From assembly GCA_041060555.1 (NCBI GenBank), contig JBEUDS010000007.1: a DNA stretch of 64,000 nucleotides; one strand, given 5' to 3'. The translations under genes and the position numbers were made by a program. Positions within the stretch are counted from its first letter, which is position 1. Each line of letters starts with the position of its first letter. Of this stretch, positions 7,549 through 16,001 are shown piece after piece. This stretch comes from CAUJIW01 sp963205175 (GTDB lineage Bacteria; Pseudomonadota; Alphaproteobacteria; Sphingomonadales; Sphingomonadaceae). Under the pieces are notes generated by a model. It made no database searches. It had not been told where the DNA came from and was given only the letters and a program-made list of their open reading frames with translations.

Positions 7549-8355
7549 TCATTGCCGGCCGGTCAGGGCATCGATGCCGTCGCGCACGGCGGCGCGGGAG
7601 ATCTCGCCGGTGTGGCGCCTGACGATGCGGCCCTCGGCATCGATGAACAAGGTGGTGGGCAGGGCACGGATGTCCAGCGCCCGGCCGAGGCTGTTGCGTT
7701 CGTCGAGATGAATGCCGGCGGTGGTCAGCCGCGCCTGGTGGAGATAGCCCAGCACCTGCGGGCGGGATTCGCCCTGGCTGACCAGCAGCACTGGCACGGT
7801 GCCACGGCCTGCCTCCTCGATCAGCATCGGCAGCTCGCGCCGGCACGGCGGGCACCAGGTTGCCCAGACGTTGATGACCAGCGGCCGGCCGCGCAGGCCG
7901 TCGAGTGGCACCGGGCGTCCCTGCGTGGTGGTGACAACGATGCCGGCCGGCAGCGGCACGATGCTGACCTCGCGCTTGATCGCCGCGGCACCGAGGCCCA
8001 GACCGCCGGCCAGCACCAGCGCACCCAGCAGGGGCATCAACGCCGATGACCGGAAGTGGCGCAATACGATGACGGCGATGGCGGCGCTGAGGCCGGGGCC
8101 CGGCGCGAAGCCGCCCTGCCAGAAGTACAGCGCCGACCAGGGATCGTCGGTAAAAGCGTCCCTATGGGTGGCGACATAGCTCAGGCGGGCGAACAGCAAG
8201 CCGAGCCCGAGCGCGAGCCATCCGGTCTGTTCCGCACGCGCATCCCGGTGCCGGGCGATCACGCCGGCGAGGATGACGAAGATGGCAATGGCGACCAGGG
8301 CCATCAGTCTGTCGGTGGCCAGACTGAGCGGGCCGATGGTCAGGCTGTCGCCCAT
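7549..8355 (-). CDS. membrane-anchored TlpA-like thioredoxin with polytopic N-terminus
   Basis: A 268-residue protein in two parts. Residues 1-135 hold four or so hydrophobic segments resembling the diacylglyceryl-transferase-like membrane region of some redoxins (LSYVATHRDAF, YFWQGGFAPGPGL). The rest is a periplasmic TlpA/ResA-type thioredoxin domain with active site WATWCPPCRRELPM and the cis-proline segment ALPTTLFI. The start ATG 8355 lies 7 nt after the cydX stop; a longer reading frame would overlap cydX. Being last in the cydABX operon, it may reduce disulfides needed for oxidase or haem assembly. Thiol export by CydDC, encoded divergently, would fit, but that is inference. Confidence 0.83.
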   Translation of the reverse strand: MGDSLTIGPLSLATDRLMALVAIAIFVILAGVIARHRDARAEQTGWLALGLGLLFARLSYVATHRDAFTDDPWSALYFWQGGFAPGPGLSAAIAVIVLRHFRSSALMPLLGALVLAGGLGLGAAAIKREVSIVPLPAGIVVTTTQGRPVPLDGLRGRPLVINVWATWCPPCRRELPMLIEEAGRGTVPVLLVSQGESRPQVLGYLHQARLTTAGIHLDERNSLGRALDIRALPTTLFIDAEGRIVRRHTGEISRAAVRDGIDALTGRQ

Positions 8356-8362
8356 GCGGTGA

Positions 8363-8473
8363 TCAGTGCTCCAGATCCTCGTCTTCCGGCGAGCGGAACT
8401 CATGCCACATGCCGTTGAGGATGCCGAAGGCCACGGCGAGGCCAAGGCCGAGTACCCAGGAGAAATACCACAT
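8363..8473 (-). CDS. cydX: cytochrome bd oxidase small subunit CydX
   Basis: A 36-residue single-span protein read directly from the gap between cydB and the thioredoxin gene. It begins MWYFSWVLGLGLAVAFG, continues ILNGMWHEF and ends in the acidic tail SPEDEDLEH. CydX/YbgT proteins share MWYFxWxLG, a glycine-rich membrane helix and an NxxWxE segment, and they stabilise the haem site of the CydAB oxidase. The start lies 15 nt after the cydB stop, with AAAGGG upstream. It is too short for ordinary gene callers. Confidence 0.9.
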   Translation of the reverse strand: MWYFSWVLGLGLAVAFGILNGMWHEFRSPEDEDLEH

Positions 8474-8488
8474 CGCAGGTGACCCTTT

Positions 8489-9637
8489 TCAGTAGAAGTC
8501 CGGGTTGGTTCGCACGTCCTTCATCGTCACGCGGCCGAACAGCACGCGGTAGACCCACGCGGTGTAGAGCAGCACCAGCGGCAGGAAGATGATGGTCACC
8601 ACCAGCATGACGAACAGCGTCAGGTGGCTCGACGAGGCGTTCCACACCGTGAGACTGGAGATCGGATCGATCGAACTGGGCAGGATGAACGGGAACATCG
8701 ACAGGCCGACCGTGGCGATGATGCCCACCGTCGCCAGCGACGAGCCGCCGAAGGCCAGCGCCTCGCGGCCGGCGCGGATGCCCGCCAGCGCCAGCAACGG
8801 CCCGATAAGGCCGAGGATCGGTGCCGCCAGCATCCACGGGTAGTGGCGGTAGTTGTCGAGCCAGGCGCCGGCGACGGCGACACTTTGCGTGAGACGGGGG
8901 TTGGAGGGACCGGTGGCCTCAACCGCGCCTTCAATGCGCATCCCCATGTTCATCGTTGCCACCATCACGCCGCCCAACGCGAACAGCAGGATGGCGACAA
9001 GGGCCGCCCCCTGGCCAATGCGGGCGGCGCGCGCGTGCACGGGGCCGTGTTCGATCTTGATGGCAAGCCAGGCGGCTCCATGCAGCACCAGCATCGCCAC
9101 CGAAAGCAGGCCGCACAGCAGCGAGAAGGGGTGGAACAGCCCCAGCAGCGTACCATCGTAGAAGGCGCGCAGATCGGAATCGAGCCGGAACGGCACGCCA
9201 GTCAGCACATTGCCCACCGCGACGCCGAACACCAGTGCCGGCACGGCGCCGCCGGTGAACAGCGCCCAGTCCCAGCGGGTCCGCCAGCGGGCATCGGGCT
9301 TCTTCGAGCGGTATTTGAAGCCGACCGGCCGCAGGATCATGGCCGCCAGCACCAGGAACATCGCCAGGTAGAAGCCGGAGAAGGAGACCGCGTAAACAAA
9401 CGGCCAGGCGGCGAAGATGGCGCCGCCGCCGAGGATGAACCACACCTGGTTGCCTTCCCAGGTGGCGGCGATCGAGTTGATCGTCAGGCGACGTTCGGCG
9501 TCATCGCGGGCGACGAACGGCAGCAGGGCGGCGACGCCGAGGTCAAAGCCGTCGGTCAGCGCGAAGCCGATCAGCAGCACGCCCATCAGGCCCCACCAGA
9601 TGACCCGCAGCACGTCGTAGTCGAGAGGCAGCTCCAT
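8489..9637 (-). CDS. cydB: cytochrome bd ubiquinol oxidase subunit II
   Basis: A 382-residue multi-span subunit of the bd-type quinol oxidase. Family motifs are LPLDYDVLRVIWWGLMGVLL, GFALTDGFDLG, WEGNQVWFILGGGAIFAAWP and RPVGFKYRSK. It has no haem of its own but pairs with CydA in the inner membrane. AAGGAG precedes ATG 9637, and the gene begins 11 nt after the cydA stop. It is followed by cydX and the TlpA-like gene. Confidence 0.96.
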   Translation of the reverse strand: MELPLDYDVLRVIWWGLMGVLLIGFALTDGFDLGVAALLPFVARDDAERRLTINSIAATWEGNQVWFILGGGAIFAAWPFVYAVSFSGFYLAMFLVLAAMILRPVGFKYRSKKPDARWRTRWDWALFTGGAVPALVFGVAVGNVLTGVPFRLDSDLRAFYDGTLLGLFHPFSLLCGLLSVAMLVLHGAAWLAIKIEHGPVHARAARIGQGAALVAILLFALGGVMVATMNMGMRIEGAVEATGPSNPRLTQSVAVAGAWLDNYRHYPWMLAAPILGLIGPLLALAGIRAGREALAFGGSSLATVGIIATVGLSMFPFILPSSIDPISSLTVWNASSSHLTLFVMLVVTIIFLPLVLLYTAWVYRVLFGRVTMKDVRTNPDFY

Positions 9638-9648
9638 GGTGGTTCTCC

Positions 9649-11226
9649 TTATTCCGCCGGCAGCGGCGCATAGCCGTGCCGGGTCTGGCCGTCATCGGGA
9701 CGTGGTGTGTCCTGATGCTCGACAGGTCCTTTGGCGATGGTGGCCAGCATCAGCCTGACCTCGATCACCGCCAGCGTGCCGTAGAGCAGGGTGAAGCCGA
9801 TGATGGTGGTCCAGAGTTGGCCGACCGTCAGACTGGAGGCCGCGAGGAACGTGGGCAGAACACCCTCGATCGCCCACGGTTGTCGGCCGATCTCGGCGAG
9901 AATCCAGCCGAACTCGGCGGCCAGCCACGGCAGCGGGATGATCAGCACCGCCAGTCGCAGGAACCAGCGCACGTCGAAGCGCCGCACGGTGGAAAAATAG
10001 AAGGCGAGCAGGAAGAAGCCGATGAAAAAGAAGCCCAGCCCCGCCATCACCCGGAACACCCAGAACATAACCGGCACGTTGGGCACGGTGTTCCACGCCG
10101 CCTTCATGATGGTTTCGGTGTCGGCCTGGCGCGGATCATCGACATAGCGCTTGAGCAGCAGCGCATAGCCCAGATCCTGCTTGTACCGCTCGAATTGTTC
10201 GCGCGCTGCAAGGTCGGTACGGTCCTGCTTGAGTTTCTCAACGGCATCATAGGCCAGGATGCCGGTTTCGATGCGTTCAGACGCCCGCAGCACCAGATCG
10301 TTGATTCCGGTGACCTCGCCGGTCAGGCTCCGGGTCGAGATCAGCCCCAGCACGTAGGGGATTTTCACCTCGAAATGGGTTTCGCGGTCGCTCATGCTGG
10401 GGATGCCGAACAGTGCAAGCCCCGCCGGCGCCGGCTCGGTTTCCCACATCGCTTCCAGCGAGGCGAGCTTCATTTTCTGGTTGTCTGTGAGCGCGTAGCC
10501 CGACTCATCGCCCAGCACCACCACCGACAGTGAGGAGGCGAGGCCGAAGGCTGCCGCCACGGTCATGGAGCGCCGTGCCACCGCCTGCCAGCGGCCTTTG
10601 AGCAGATACCAGGCGGACACGCCCAGCACGAACACCGAGGCCGTGACATAGCCGGCGCTGACGGTATGGACGAATTTCGCCTGTGCCACCGGGTTGAACA
10701 GCACCGCCATGAAGTCGGTGACTTCCATGCGCATGGTCTCGGGGTTGAAGGCGGCGCCGGCGGGATGCTGCATCCAGCCATTGGCGACGAGAATCCACAG
10801 CGCCGACAGGTTGGAGCCCAGCGCCACCATGAAGGTGGCCAGCAGGTGGCCGCGCTTGGACAGCTTGTCCCAGCCGAAGAACATCAGGCCGACAAAGGTT
10901 GCTTCGAGAAAGAACGCCATCAGGCCTTCAATGGCCAGTGGCGCGCCAAAAATGTCACCGACGTAATGCGAGTAATAGGACCAGTTGGTGCCGAACTCGA
11001 ATTCCATGGTGAGGCCGGTCGCTACGCCGAGCACGAAGTTGATACCGAACAACTTGCCCCAGAATCGGGTGATGGTTCGCCAGATCGGCCGGTCGGTCAT
11101 CACATAAATGCTCTCCATGATGACCAGCATGAAGGAGAGACCCAGCGTGAGCGGCACGAAGAGGAAGTGGTAGAGGGCAGTCAGCGCGAACTGCAGGCGG
11201 GAAAGCTCGACAACGGCCATGTCCAT
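9649..11226 (-). CDS. cydA: cytochrome bd ubiquinol oxidase subunit I
   Basis: The 525-residue haem-carrying subunit, which oxidises quinol and reduces oxygen at high affinity. VVELSRLQFALTALYHF holds the first haem ligand histidine. GDESGYALTDNQKMKLA is the quinol-binding Q-loop start, and the loop is of the long type (similar in length to E. coli CydA, 522), so this is a canonical bd-I oxidase rather than a cyanide-insensitive CioA. I chose ATG 11226 because AGGAG lies at 11234-11238 and the product begins just before the family's first conserved helix. It is transcribed away from cydDC, first gene of cydA-cydB-cydX-thioredoxin. Confidence 0.96.
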   Translation of the reverse strand: MDMAVVELSRLQFALTALYHFLFVPLTLGLSFMLVIMESIYVMTDRPIWRTITRFWGKLFGINFVLGVATGLTMEFEFGTNWSYYSHYVGDIFGAPLAIEGLMAFFLEATFVGLMFFGWDKLSKRGHLLATFMVALGSNLSALWILVANGWMQHPAGAAFNPETMRMEVTDFMAVLFNPVAQAKFVHTVSAGYVTASVFVLGVSAWYLLKGRWQAVARRSMTVAAAFGLASSLSVVVLGDESGYALTDNQKMKLASLEAMWETEPAPAGLALFGIPSMSDRETHFEVKIPYVLGLISTRSLTGEVTGINDLVLRASERIETGILAYDAVEKLKQDRTDLAAREQFERYKQDLGYALLLKRYVDDPRQADTETIMKAAWNTVPNVPVMFWVFRVMAGLGFFFIGFFLLAFYFSTVRRFDVRWFLRLAVLIIPLPWLAAEFGWILAEIGRQPWAIEGVLPTFLAASSLTVGQLWTTIIGFTLLYGTLAVIEVRLMLATIAKGPVEHQDTPRPDDGQTRHGYAPLPAE

Positions 11227-11339
11227 GGCAATGCTCCTGAAGGCCCAGCCTTGGCGCGCGATCGCACCGGCAGCCAGATTCAAATATAGCCTTCGATTAT
11301 TTGCAAGTGACAGTATCTCATATAAACCGTGACATCGAA
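11227..11339. promoter_or_regulatory. divergent promoter region of cydA and cydD
   Basis: This 113-bp gap separates the oxidase operon from its assembly exporter and must hold promoters for both. It contains the window's usual AT-rich promoter-like stretch (11281-11330). TCGAT at 11293-11297 and TGCAA at 11302-11306 resemble an Fnr/Anr box (TTGAT-N4-ATCAA), but with three mismatches. Oxygen control would be expected; this site is only weak support. Confidence 0.35.
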
Positions 11340-12908
11340 ATGGCCAGACCGGGCACGCCTGTCCTCTTGTGGTTGATTGACGCAGCGGCGGCAGTGGCAT
11401 TTGCTGCCGCGCTGTCCGCTGCCGTGGTGCTATGGCAGGCCGGAGACGCGCATTTGCCAGTCATTCTTGTCGGGCTTGTCGCGGCGACGCTGCTGCGCGG
11501 CGCGGCGCGCTGGGCGGCGACGAGCAGCGGTCAGCAGGTCGCGGCTCGCATGAAGGCAGACTGGCGTGCTCGGGTCCATGGCCGGATGCTGACCACCGCG
11601 CCGGGCACGCGCATCATGCTGGGCGAGCAGGTGGCCGATGCGATCGACCGGATCGAGGGCCTTGATGGCTACTATGCCCGGTTCCGGCCGCAACGCGCCG
11701 CGGCGACCATGGCGCCGCTGCTGATTGCGGCGGCCGTCGCCACCGCCAGTCCGGTATCGGCGCTGATCCTGCTCGTTACCCTGTTGCCGTTTGGCCTCGG
11801 CATGGCGCTCGCCGGATCGGCCGCATCGCGCGCCGCGACGCGACAGCTTGAAGCGCTCGGCCGGCTGTCCGGGCTGTTCGTCGACCGCCTGCGGCTGTTG
11901 CCGGTCATCGTGGCCTTTGGTGCCGAAGCACGTGTGTCCCGGCAGGTGATGCACGCGACGCGCGATGTCGCGCAGCGGACGCTCACTGTGTTGCGTATCG
12001 CCTTCGTCTCCAGTGCGGTGATCGATTTCTTCGCGGCGCTCTCGGTGGCGCTGGTTGCCGTCTATTGTGGCTTTTCGCTGCTCGGACTGCTGCCATTTCC
12101 GTCTCCCGAGGCACTGGCCCTCGAAGACGCGCTGTTCGTCCTGGTGCTGGCGCCGGAGTTCTATGTGCCCATGCGCCGGCTGGCGGCGAGCTATCACGAC
12201 AAGCAGACGGGCGAGGCAGCCCTCGACCGGCTGCAGGCGGAAGCCAGTACGCCGGCGGCGCCCGCGCACCCGCCGCTGGTGCGTTCACCGTCGCTGCGCT
12301 TCGAGGACGTGGTGGTTGCCTATGGCGACAGCCGGGTCGGTCCGTTCAGCTTCGATGTGCCGGCCGGGCGGATGACGGCGATCAGCGGACCGACCGGCAT
12401 TGGCAAGTCGAGCCTGCTGCATGCTCTGCTGGGGCTGGTGCCGGTGGCGTCGGGACGTATTCTCGTCGATGGCCGGCCGCTGCCGCCGGGAGGGCTGGCA
12501 GGCGCGGTCGGGTGGGCCGGTCAGGGGGTGGCCCTGCTGCCTGGCACGCTGGCCGACAACATCCGGCTGGCACGGCCTGATGCCGATGACGCGAGCGTCG
12601 ACTCGGTGGCCCGGCGGGTCGGGCTCGATGTGCTGCTGGACGGGCGGCTTTCGGCGGAACGGGGCGCCCTTGATCCGCGCGGCTCCGGGTTATCGGGTGG
12701 CGAGCGGCGACGCATCGCGGTGGCACGCGTGTTGCTGAGGGATGCGCCCTTGTGGCTGCTCGACGAACCGACCGCCGATCTTGATGCCGCGTCGGCCACC
12801 GCCATCGCCGAGACACTGCGGATCGCCGGCGGTGGGCACACGGTTCTGCTCGTCACCCACACGGTTGCGCTGGCCGCCAGTGCGGACCATCGGGTGGTGC
12901 TGGCATGA
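11340..12908 (+). CDS. cydD: thiol reductant ABC exporter subunit CydD
   Basis: A 522-residue half-transporter: an N-terminal six-helix membrane domain (residues 1-310), then an ATPase domain with Walker A GPTGIGKSS, signature LSGGERRRIAVARVLL and Walker B LWLLDEPTADLD. CydDC exports cysteine and glutathione to the periplasm and is required for assembly of the bd oxidase encoded divergently. I chose ATG 11340 (MARPGTPVLLWL); in-frame starts further upstream would run into the promoter region. The stop overlaps cydC by ATGA. Confidence 0.92.
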   Translation: MARPGTPVLLWLIDAAAAVAFAAALSAAVVLWQAGDAHLPVILVGLVAATLLRGAARWAATSSGQQVAARMKADWRARVHGRMLTTAPGTRIMLGEQVADAIDRIEGLDGYYARFRPQRAAATMAPLLIAAAVATASPVSALILLVTLLPFGLGMALAGSAASRAATRQLEALGRLSGLFVDRLRLLPVIVAFGAEARVSRQVMHATRDVAQRTLTVLRIAFVSSAVIDFFAALSVALVAVYCGFSLLGLLPFPSPEALALEDALFVLVLAPEFYVPMRRLAASYHDKQTGEAALDRLQAEASTPAAPAHPPLVRSPSLRFEDVVVAYGDSRVGPFSFDVPAGRMTAISGPTGIGKSSLLHALLGLVPVASGRILVDGRPLPPGGLAGAVGWAGQGVALLPGTLADNIRLARPDADDASVDSVARRVGLDVLLDGRLSAERGALDPRGSGLSGGERRRIAVARVLLRDAPLWLLDEPTADLDAASATAIAETLRIAGGGHTVLLVTHTVALAASADHRVVLA

Positions 12909-14512
12909 ACCGCTCCGCGCTTGAGACGATGCTGCGCGACGCCTCCCGGCCACTGCGGACGACGGCGATGCGCGCGGCATTCAGCGCGGTCGCGGCGGCG
13001 ATCGCCGGCGTCGCGCTGCTGGGCGTTTCAGGATGGTTCATCACGGCATCGGCGCTGGCGGGGATGGGCGGGGTACTGGCGGTAAAGGCGTTCAATTACC
13101 TGCTTCCCAGTGCCAGTATCCGCGGGCTGACCATTGTGCGCACGCTGGCCCGCTATGGCGAACGCTACTGGAGCCACCGCGCGGCCCTGCTGGCATTGGC
13201 CGATGTGCGCGCGCGGCTCTTCGATCGATTGGCGGCGAGGCCGGAGTCGGCAGCCCATCACACGGGTGAACTCACCGCGCGGCTGGTACAGGATATCGAT
13301 GCGCTGGAGGATCTGATCGTCCGGCAACCGGCTCTGCCGGCAGCGGTCGCGGGCGGTGCCGCGGGCATTGCTTTCAGCCTCCTGGCAGGTCTGTGGCCGG
13401 CGATGGCGCTGGCGACGGTGCTGCTGGTGCTGGCGGTCGCGGTCCGCCGGGTGGCGCCCCGGTTGCTTACCCGGCCTGCTCTCACGGCGGCGACCGCGCT
13501 CGGCGACCTGAAAGCCGCGTTTGTCACCAGCGCGTCGGCGTCGCCCGAAGTTGCGGCCTATGGTCTGGCGCCAAGAATCACGATGCATCTTGAGAAGGAA
13601 GCCGTGCGGCTCGACCGGGCACGGCTGGCATTCGCGCGCGGCGAGGCCTTGCTGGACGCGGCGCTTGGCGTTGGCGGGGGCGTGGCGGCGGCACTGGTCG
13701 CCCTGCTGTCGGAGGCCGATGCGGCGCGAACCGTGCTGGCCATGCTGGCGGCTGTGGCAGCCACGGAGGCCCTGACCGCCTATGTGCGCGGCATTGCCCG
13801 CGAGGCAGCCATTGCCGCCAGCCTTGATCGGCTTGCCCAACTGCTGGAGGCCGACCAGGCGGCGGCCGTGGACGTGACCACCTCTCCCGCGCTGGCTGGC
13901 GACGTACTCACTGTCAGCTACGGCGGGGCGTGCCTGGATCTGGCGCGTGGCGATCGGCTCGCGCTCACCGGCCCGTCCGGCAGTGGCAAGACGCGGATAC
14001 TGGAGGTACTGGCTGGCTTGCGGGCCGATCCGGGTGTGGCGGGTCTGATGATTGATGGACGACCGCTTTCGGCTGTGTCGCCGGCGCTGCTGCGGCCGTT
14101 GATGGCGCTGGCGCCGCAGGACGCCGGGCTGCTGGCCGGCACGGTGCGCGACAATCTGCGGCTGGCCCGTTCAGGCCTCGACGACGATGCGCGGCTGTGG
14201 GCGGCGCTGGAGACGGCGTGCCTTGCCGATGCGGTGCGGGCGCTGCCCGAGGGGCTCGACAGCTGGATCGGCGATGCCGGCGCCCGCCTGTCCGGCGGTC
14301 AGCGCAAGCGGCTGGCGCTGGCGCGCGCGCTGCTGGCCGGCCGGCCGTGGCTGCTGCTCGATGAACCCAGCGAAGGCCTCGATCCGGCGACCGAGGCGCA
14401 GCTGGTGGCCCGTCTGGATGCCTGGCTGGCCGCCACCGGCACCGGGCTGGTGGTGGCGACCCACCGCCCGGCGCTGCTGGCGCTGACCCCGCGCCGGCTC
14501 GCCACGGCGTAG
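12905..14512 (+). CDS. cydC: thiol reductant ABC exporter subunit CydC
   Basis: The 535-residue partner of CydD. The membrane domain covers about residues 15-310, with the CydC-like ALLGVSGWFITASALAG early on. The ATPase domain has Walker A GPSGSGKT, signature RLSGGQRKRLALARALL and Walker B WLLLDEPSEGLDP. The start overlaps the cydD stop (ATGA at 12905), consistent with heterodimer formation. The gene converges on the RND operon with only 10 bp between stops and no evident terminator. Confidence 0.93.
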   Translation: MNRSALETMLRDASRPLRTTAMRAAFSAVAAAIAGVALLGVSGWFITASALAGMGGVLAVKAFNYLLPSASIRGLTIVRTLARYGERYWSHRAALLALADVRARLFDRLAARPESAAHHTGELTARLVQDIDALEDLIVRQPALPAAVAGGAAGIAFSLLAGLWPAMALATVLLVLAVAVRRVAPRLLTRPALTAATALGDLKAAFVTSASASPEVAAYGLAPRITMHLEKEAVRLDRARLAFARGEALLDAALGVGGGVAAALVALLSEADAARTVLAMLAAVAATEALTAYVRGIAREAAIAASLDRLAQLLEADQAAAVDVTTSPALAGDVLTVSYGGACLDLARGDRLALTGPSGSGKTRILEVLAGLRADPGVAGLMIDGRPLSAVSPALLRPLMALAPQDAGLLAGTVRDNLRLARSGLDDDARLWAALETACLADAVRALPEGLDSWIGDAGARLSGGQRKRLALARALLAGRPWLLLDEPSEGLDPATEAQLVARLDAWLAATGTGLVVATHRPALLALTPRRLATA

Positions 14513-14522
14513 GAGCGGTTCC

Positions 14523-16001
14523 TCAGCGGGTTGGCGCCGGCGCGCCGCCACCCAGCGTCTTGTACAGCGTCATCCGGTTGCTGGCGCGCAGCAGGCGGGC
14601 CTGGATCAGCGTCTGACGGGCGCTGTAGAGCGTGCGCTCGGCATCCAGCAGCACCAGATAATCGTCGACGCCGCGCTCGTAACGCGCCTTGGCCAGATCG
14701 CGGCTTTCCCGGGCCGCTTCCAGCTGGCGCTCGCTGGCGGTGACGCGGGTGTCGATGGTGGCCCGCACCGCCAGCGCGTCGGCGACTTCGCGAAACGCGG
14801 TCTGGATGGTTTTCTCGTAGGTGGCGACGGCGATCTGCTGGCTGGCCTCGGCGCCGCGCAGATTGGCGATGTTGGCGCCACCGGCGAAAATCGGCAGCGA
14901 GATCTGCGGCAGGAAGCTCCACGCGCCGGTGCCGCTGGTGAACAGGCCGTCGAGATCGGTGCTGGCGCTGCCGGCGCTGCCGGTGAGGGTGATGCGCGGG
15001 AAGAAGGCGGCCCGCGCCGCGCCGATGTCGGCGTTGCGCGCCTTCAGCTCATGCTCGGCCGCCAGCACGTCGGGGCGGCGGGTCAGCACCTCGGCGGGCA
15101 GTCCGGCCGGCAGATCGCCGGCGATCGCCGCGTCGTCGAGGTCCGACGGCAGCAGGGCCTCGGGCAGCTCGGCGCCCGCCAGCAGCCGCAGCGCGTTGCG
15201 CGACTGGTCGGCGGTGGCGGTGGCGGTGGCAACATCGGCACGCGCCTGCTCAGCCAGCGTCTGGCTCTGGCGCAGCTCCAGCCGCGAGGCGGTGCCGGCG
15301 TCAAAGCGGCGCTGGATCACCGCCAGCGCCTCCTCGCGAGTGGCCAGCGTGTCGCGGCTGATGGCCAGCTGCTCGCGGTCGGCCGCCAGCGTCAGATAGG
15401 CCGATACCGTCTCGGCGATCAGGCTGAGTTCCACCGAGCGGCGGGTCTCGGCAATGGCGAGATAGGATTGCAGCGCCGAGGTGGTCAGGCTGCGCACCCG
15501 GCCGAACAGGTCAACCTCATACGACGTGACGCCGAGGTTGGCCTCATACTGGCGGGTATCGATGCTGGCGCCGGTCGACGACACCGAGGCCGGCGTGCGG
15601 CTGCGGGTGTAGCTGGCGCCGGCATCGACGCCCGGCAGCAGGTCGGCTCGCTGGATGCGGTACTGGGCGCGCGCCTTGTCGATGTTGAGCACCGCCACCT
15701 TGAGGTCGCGGTTGTTGGCCAGCGCCAGCATCACCAGCTGACGCAGCCGGTCGTCGCGCACCACGTCCTGCCAGGCGAGCCCGGCGGCGGAGGCCGCCAG
15801 ACCATCCTGACCGGTGGAGGCCGCATGATCCTGACCGGCGGCATCCGGTGTCGGCGCTGCCGCGTCCGCAGGCCAGGCGGTGGCCACCGGCAGGGCGGGG
15901 CGCTCATAGGCGGGCGCCATGGTGCAGCCGGACAGCGCGGTGCCGGCGACGAGCAGGATCAGCAGGGGACGGGTCATCGGGATTTTCTCTGTGCGGGTCA
16001 T
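14523..16001 (-). CDS. RND efflux outer-membrane channel lipoprotein (OprM/NodT family)
   Basis: A 492-residue outer-membrane factor that completes the tripartite pump. A lipoprotein signal ends in ALSGC (Cys26), followed by the family's MAPAYERPALPV. Two repeats of the TolC-type helical fold follow, including GVTSYEVDLFGRV and RRPDVLAAEHELKARNADIG, which are typical of NodT/OprM. I start it at 16001, where the ATG overlaps the pump gene's TGA (TGATG); a second ATG at 15977 would still leave a signal peptide. It is last in the operon MFP-pump-channel. Confidence 0.92.
   Translation of the reverse strand: MTRTEKIPMTRPLLILLVAGTALSGCTMAPAYERPALPVATAWPADAAAPTPDAAGQDHAASTGQDGLAASAAGLAWQDVVRDDRLRQLVMLALANNRDLKVAVLNIDKARAQYRIQRADLLPGVDAGASYTRSRTPASVSSTGASIDTRQYEANLGVTSYEVDLFGRVRSLTTSALQSYLAIAETRRSVELSLIAETVSAYLTLAADREQLAISRDTLATREEALAVIQRRFDAGTASRLELRQSQTLAEQARADVATATATADQSRNALRLLAGAELPEALLPSDLDDAAIAGDLPAGLPAEVLTRRPDVLAAEHELKARNADIGAARAAFFPRITLTGSAGSASTDLDGLFTSGTGAWSFLPQISLPIFAGGANIANLRGAEASQQIAVATYEKTIQTAFREVADALAVRATIDTRVTASERQLEAARESRDLAKARYERGVDDYLVLLDAERTLYSARQTLIQARLLRASNRMTLYKTLGGGAPAPTR

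Noticed and set aside
11293..11306. Fnr/Anr box between cydA and cydD as a separate regulatory call
   Set aside because: Three mismatches in ten informative bases; kept only as a remark in the promoter region.
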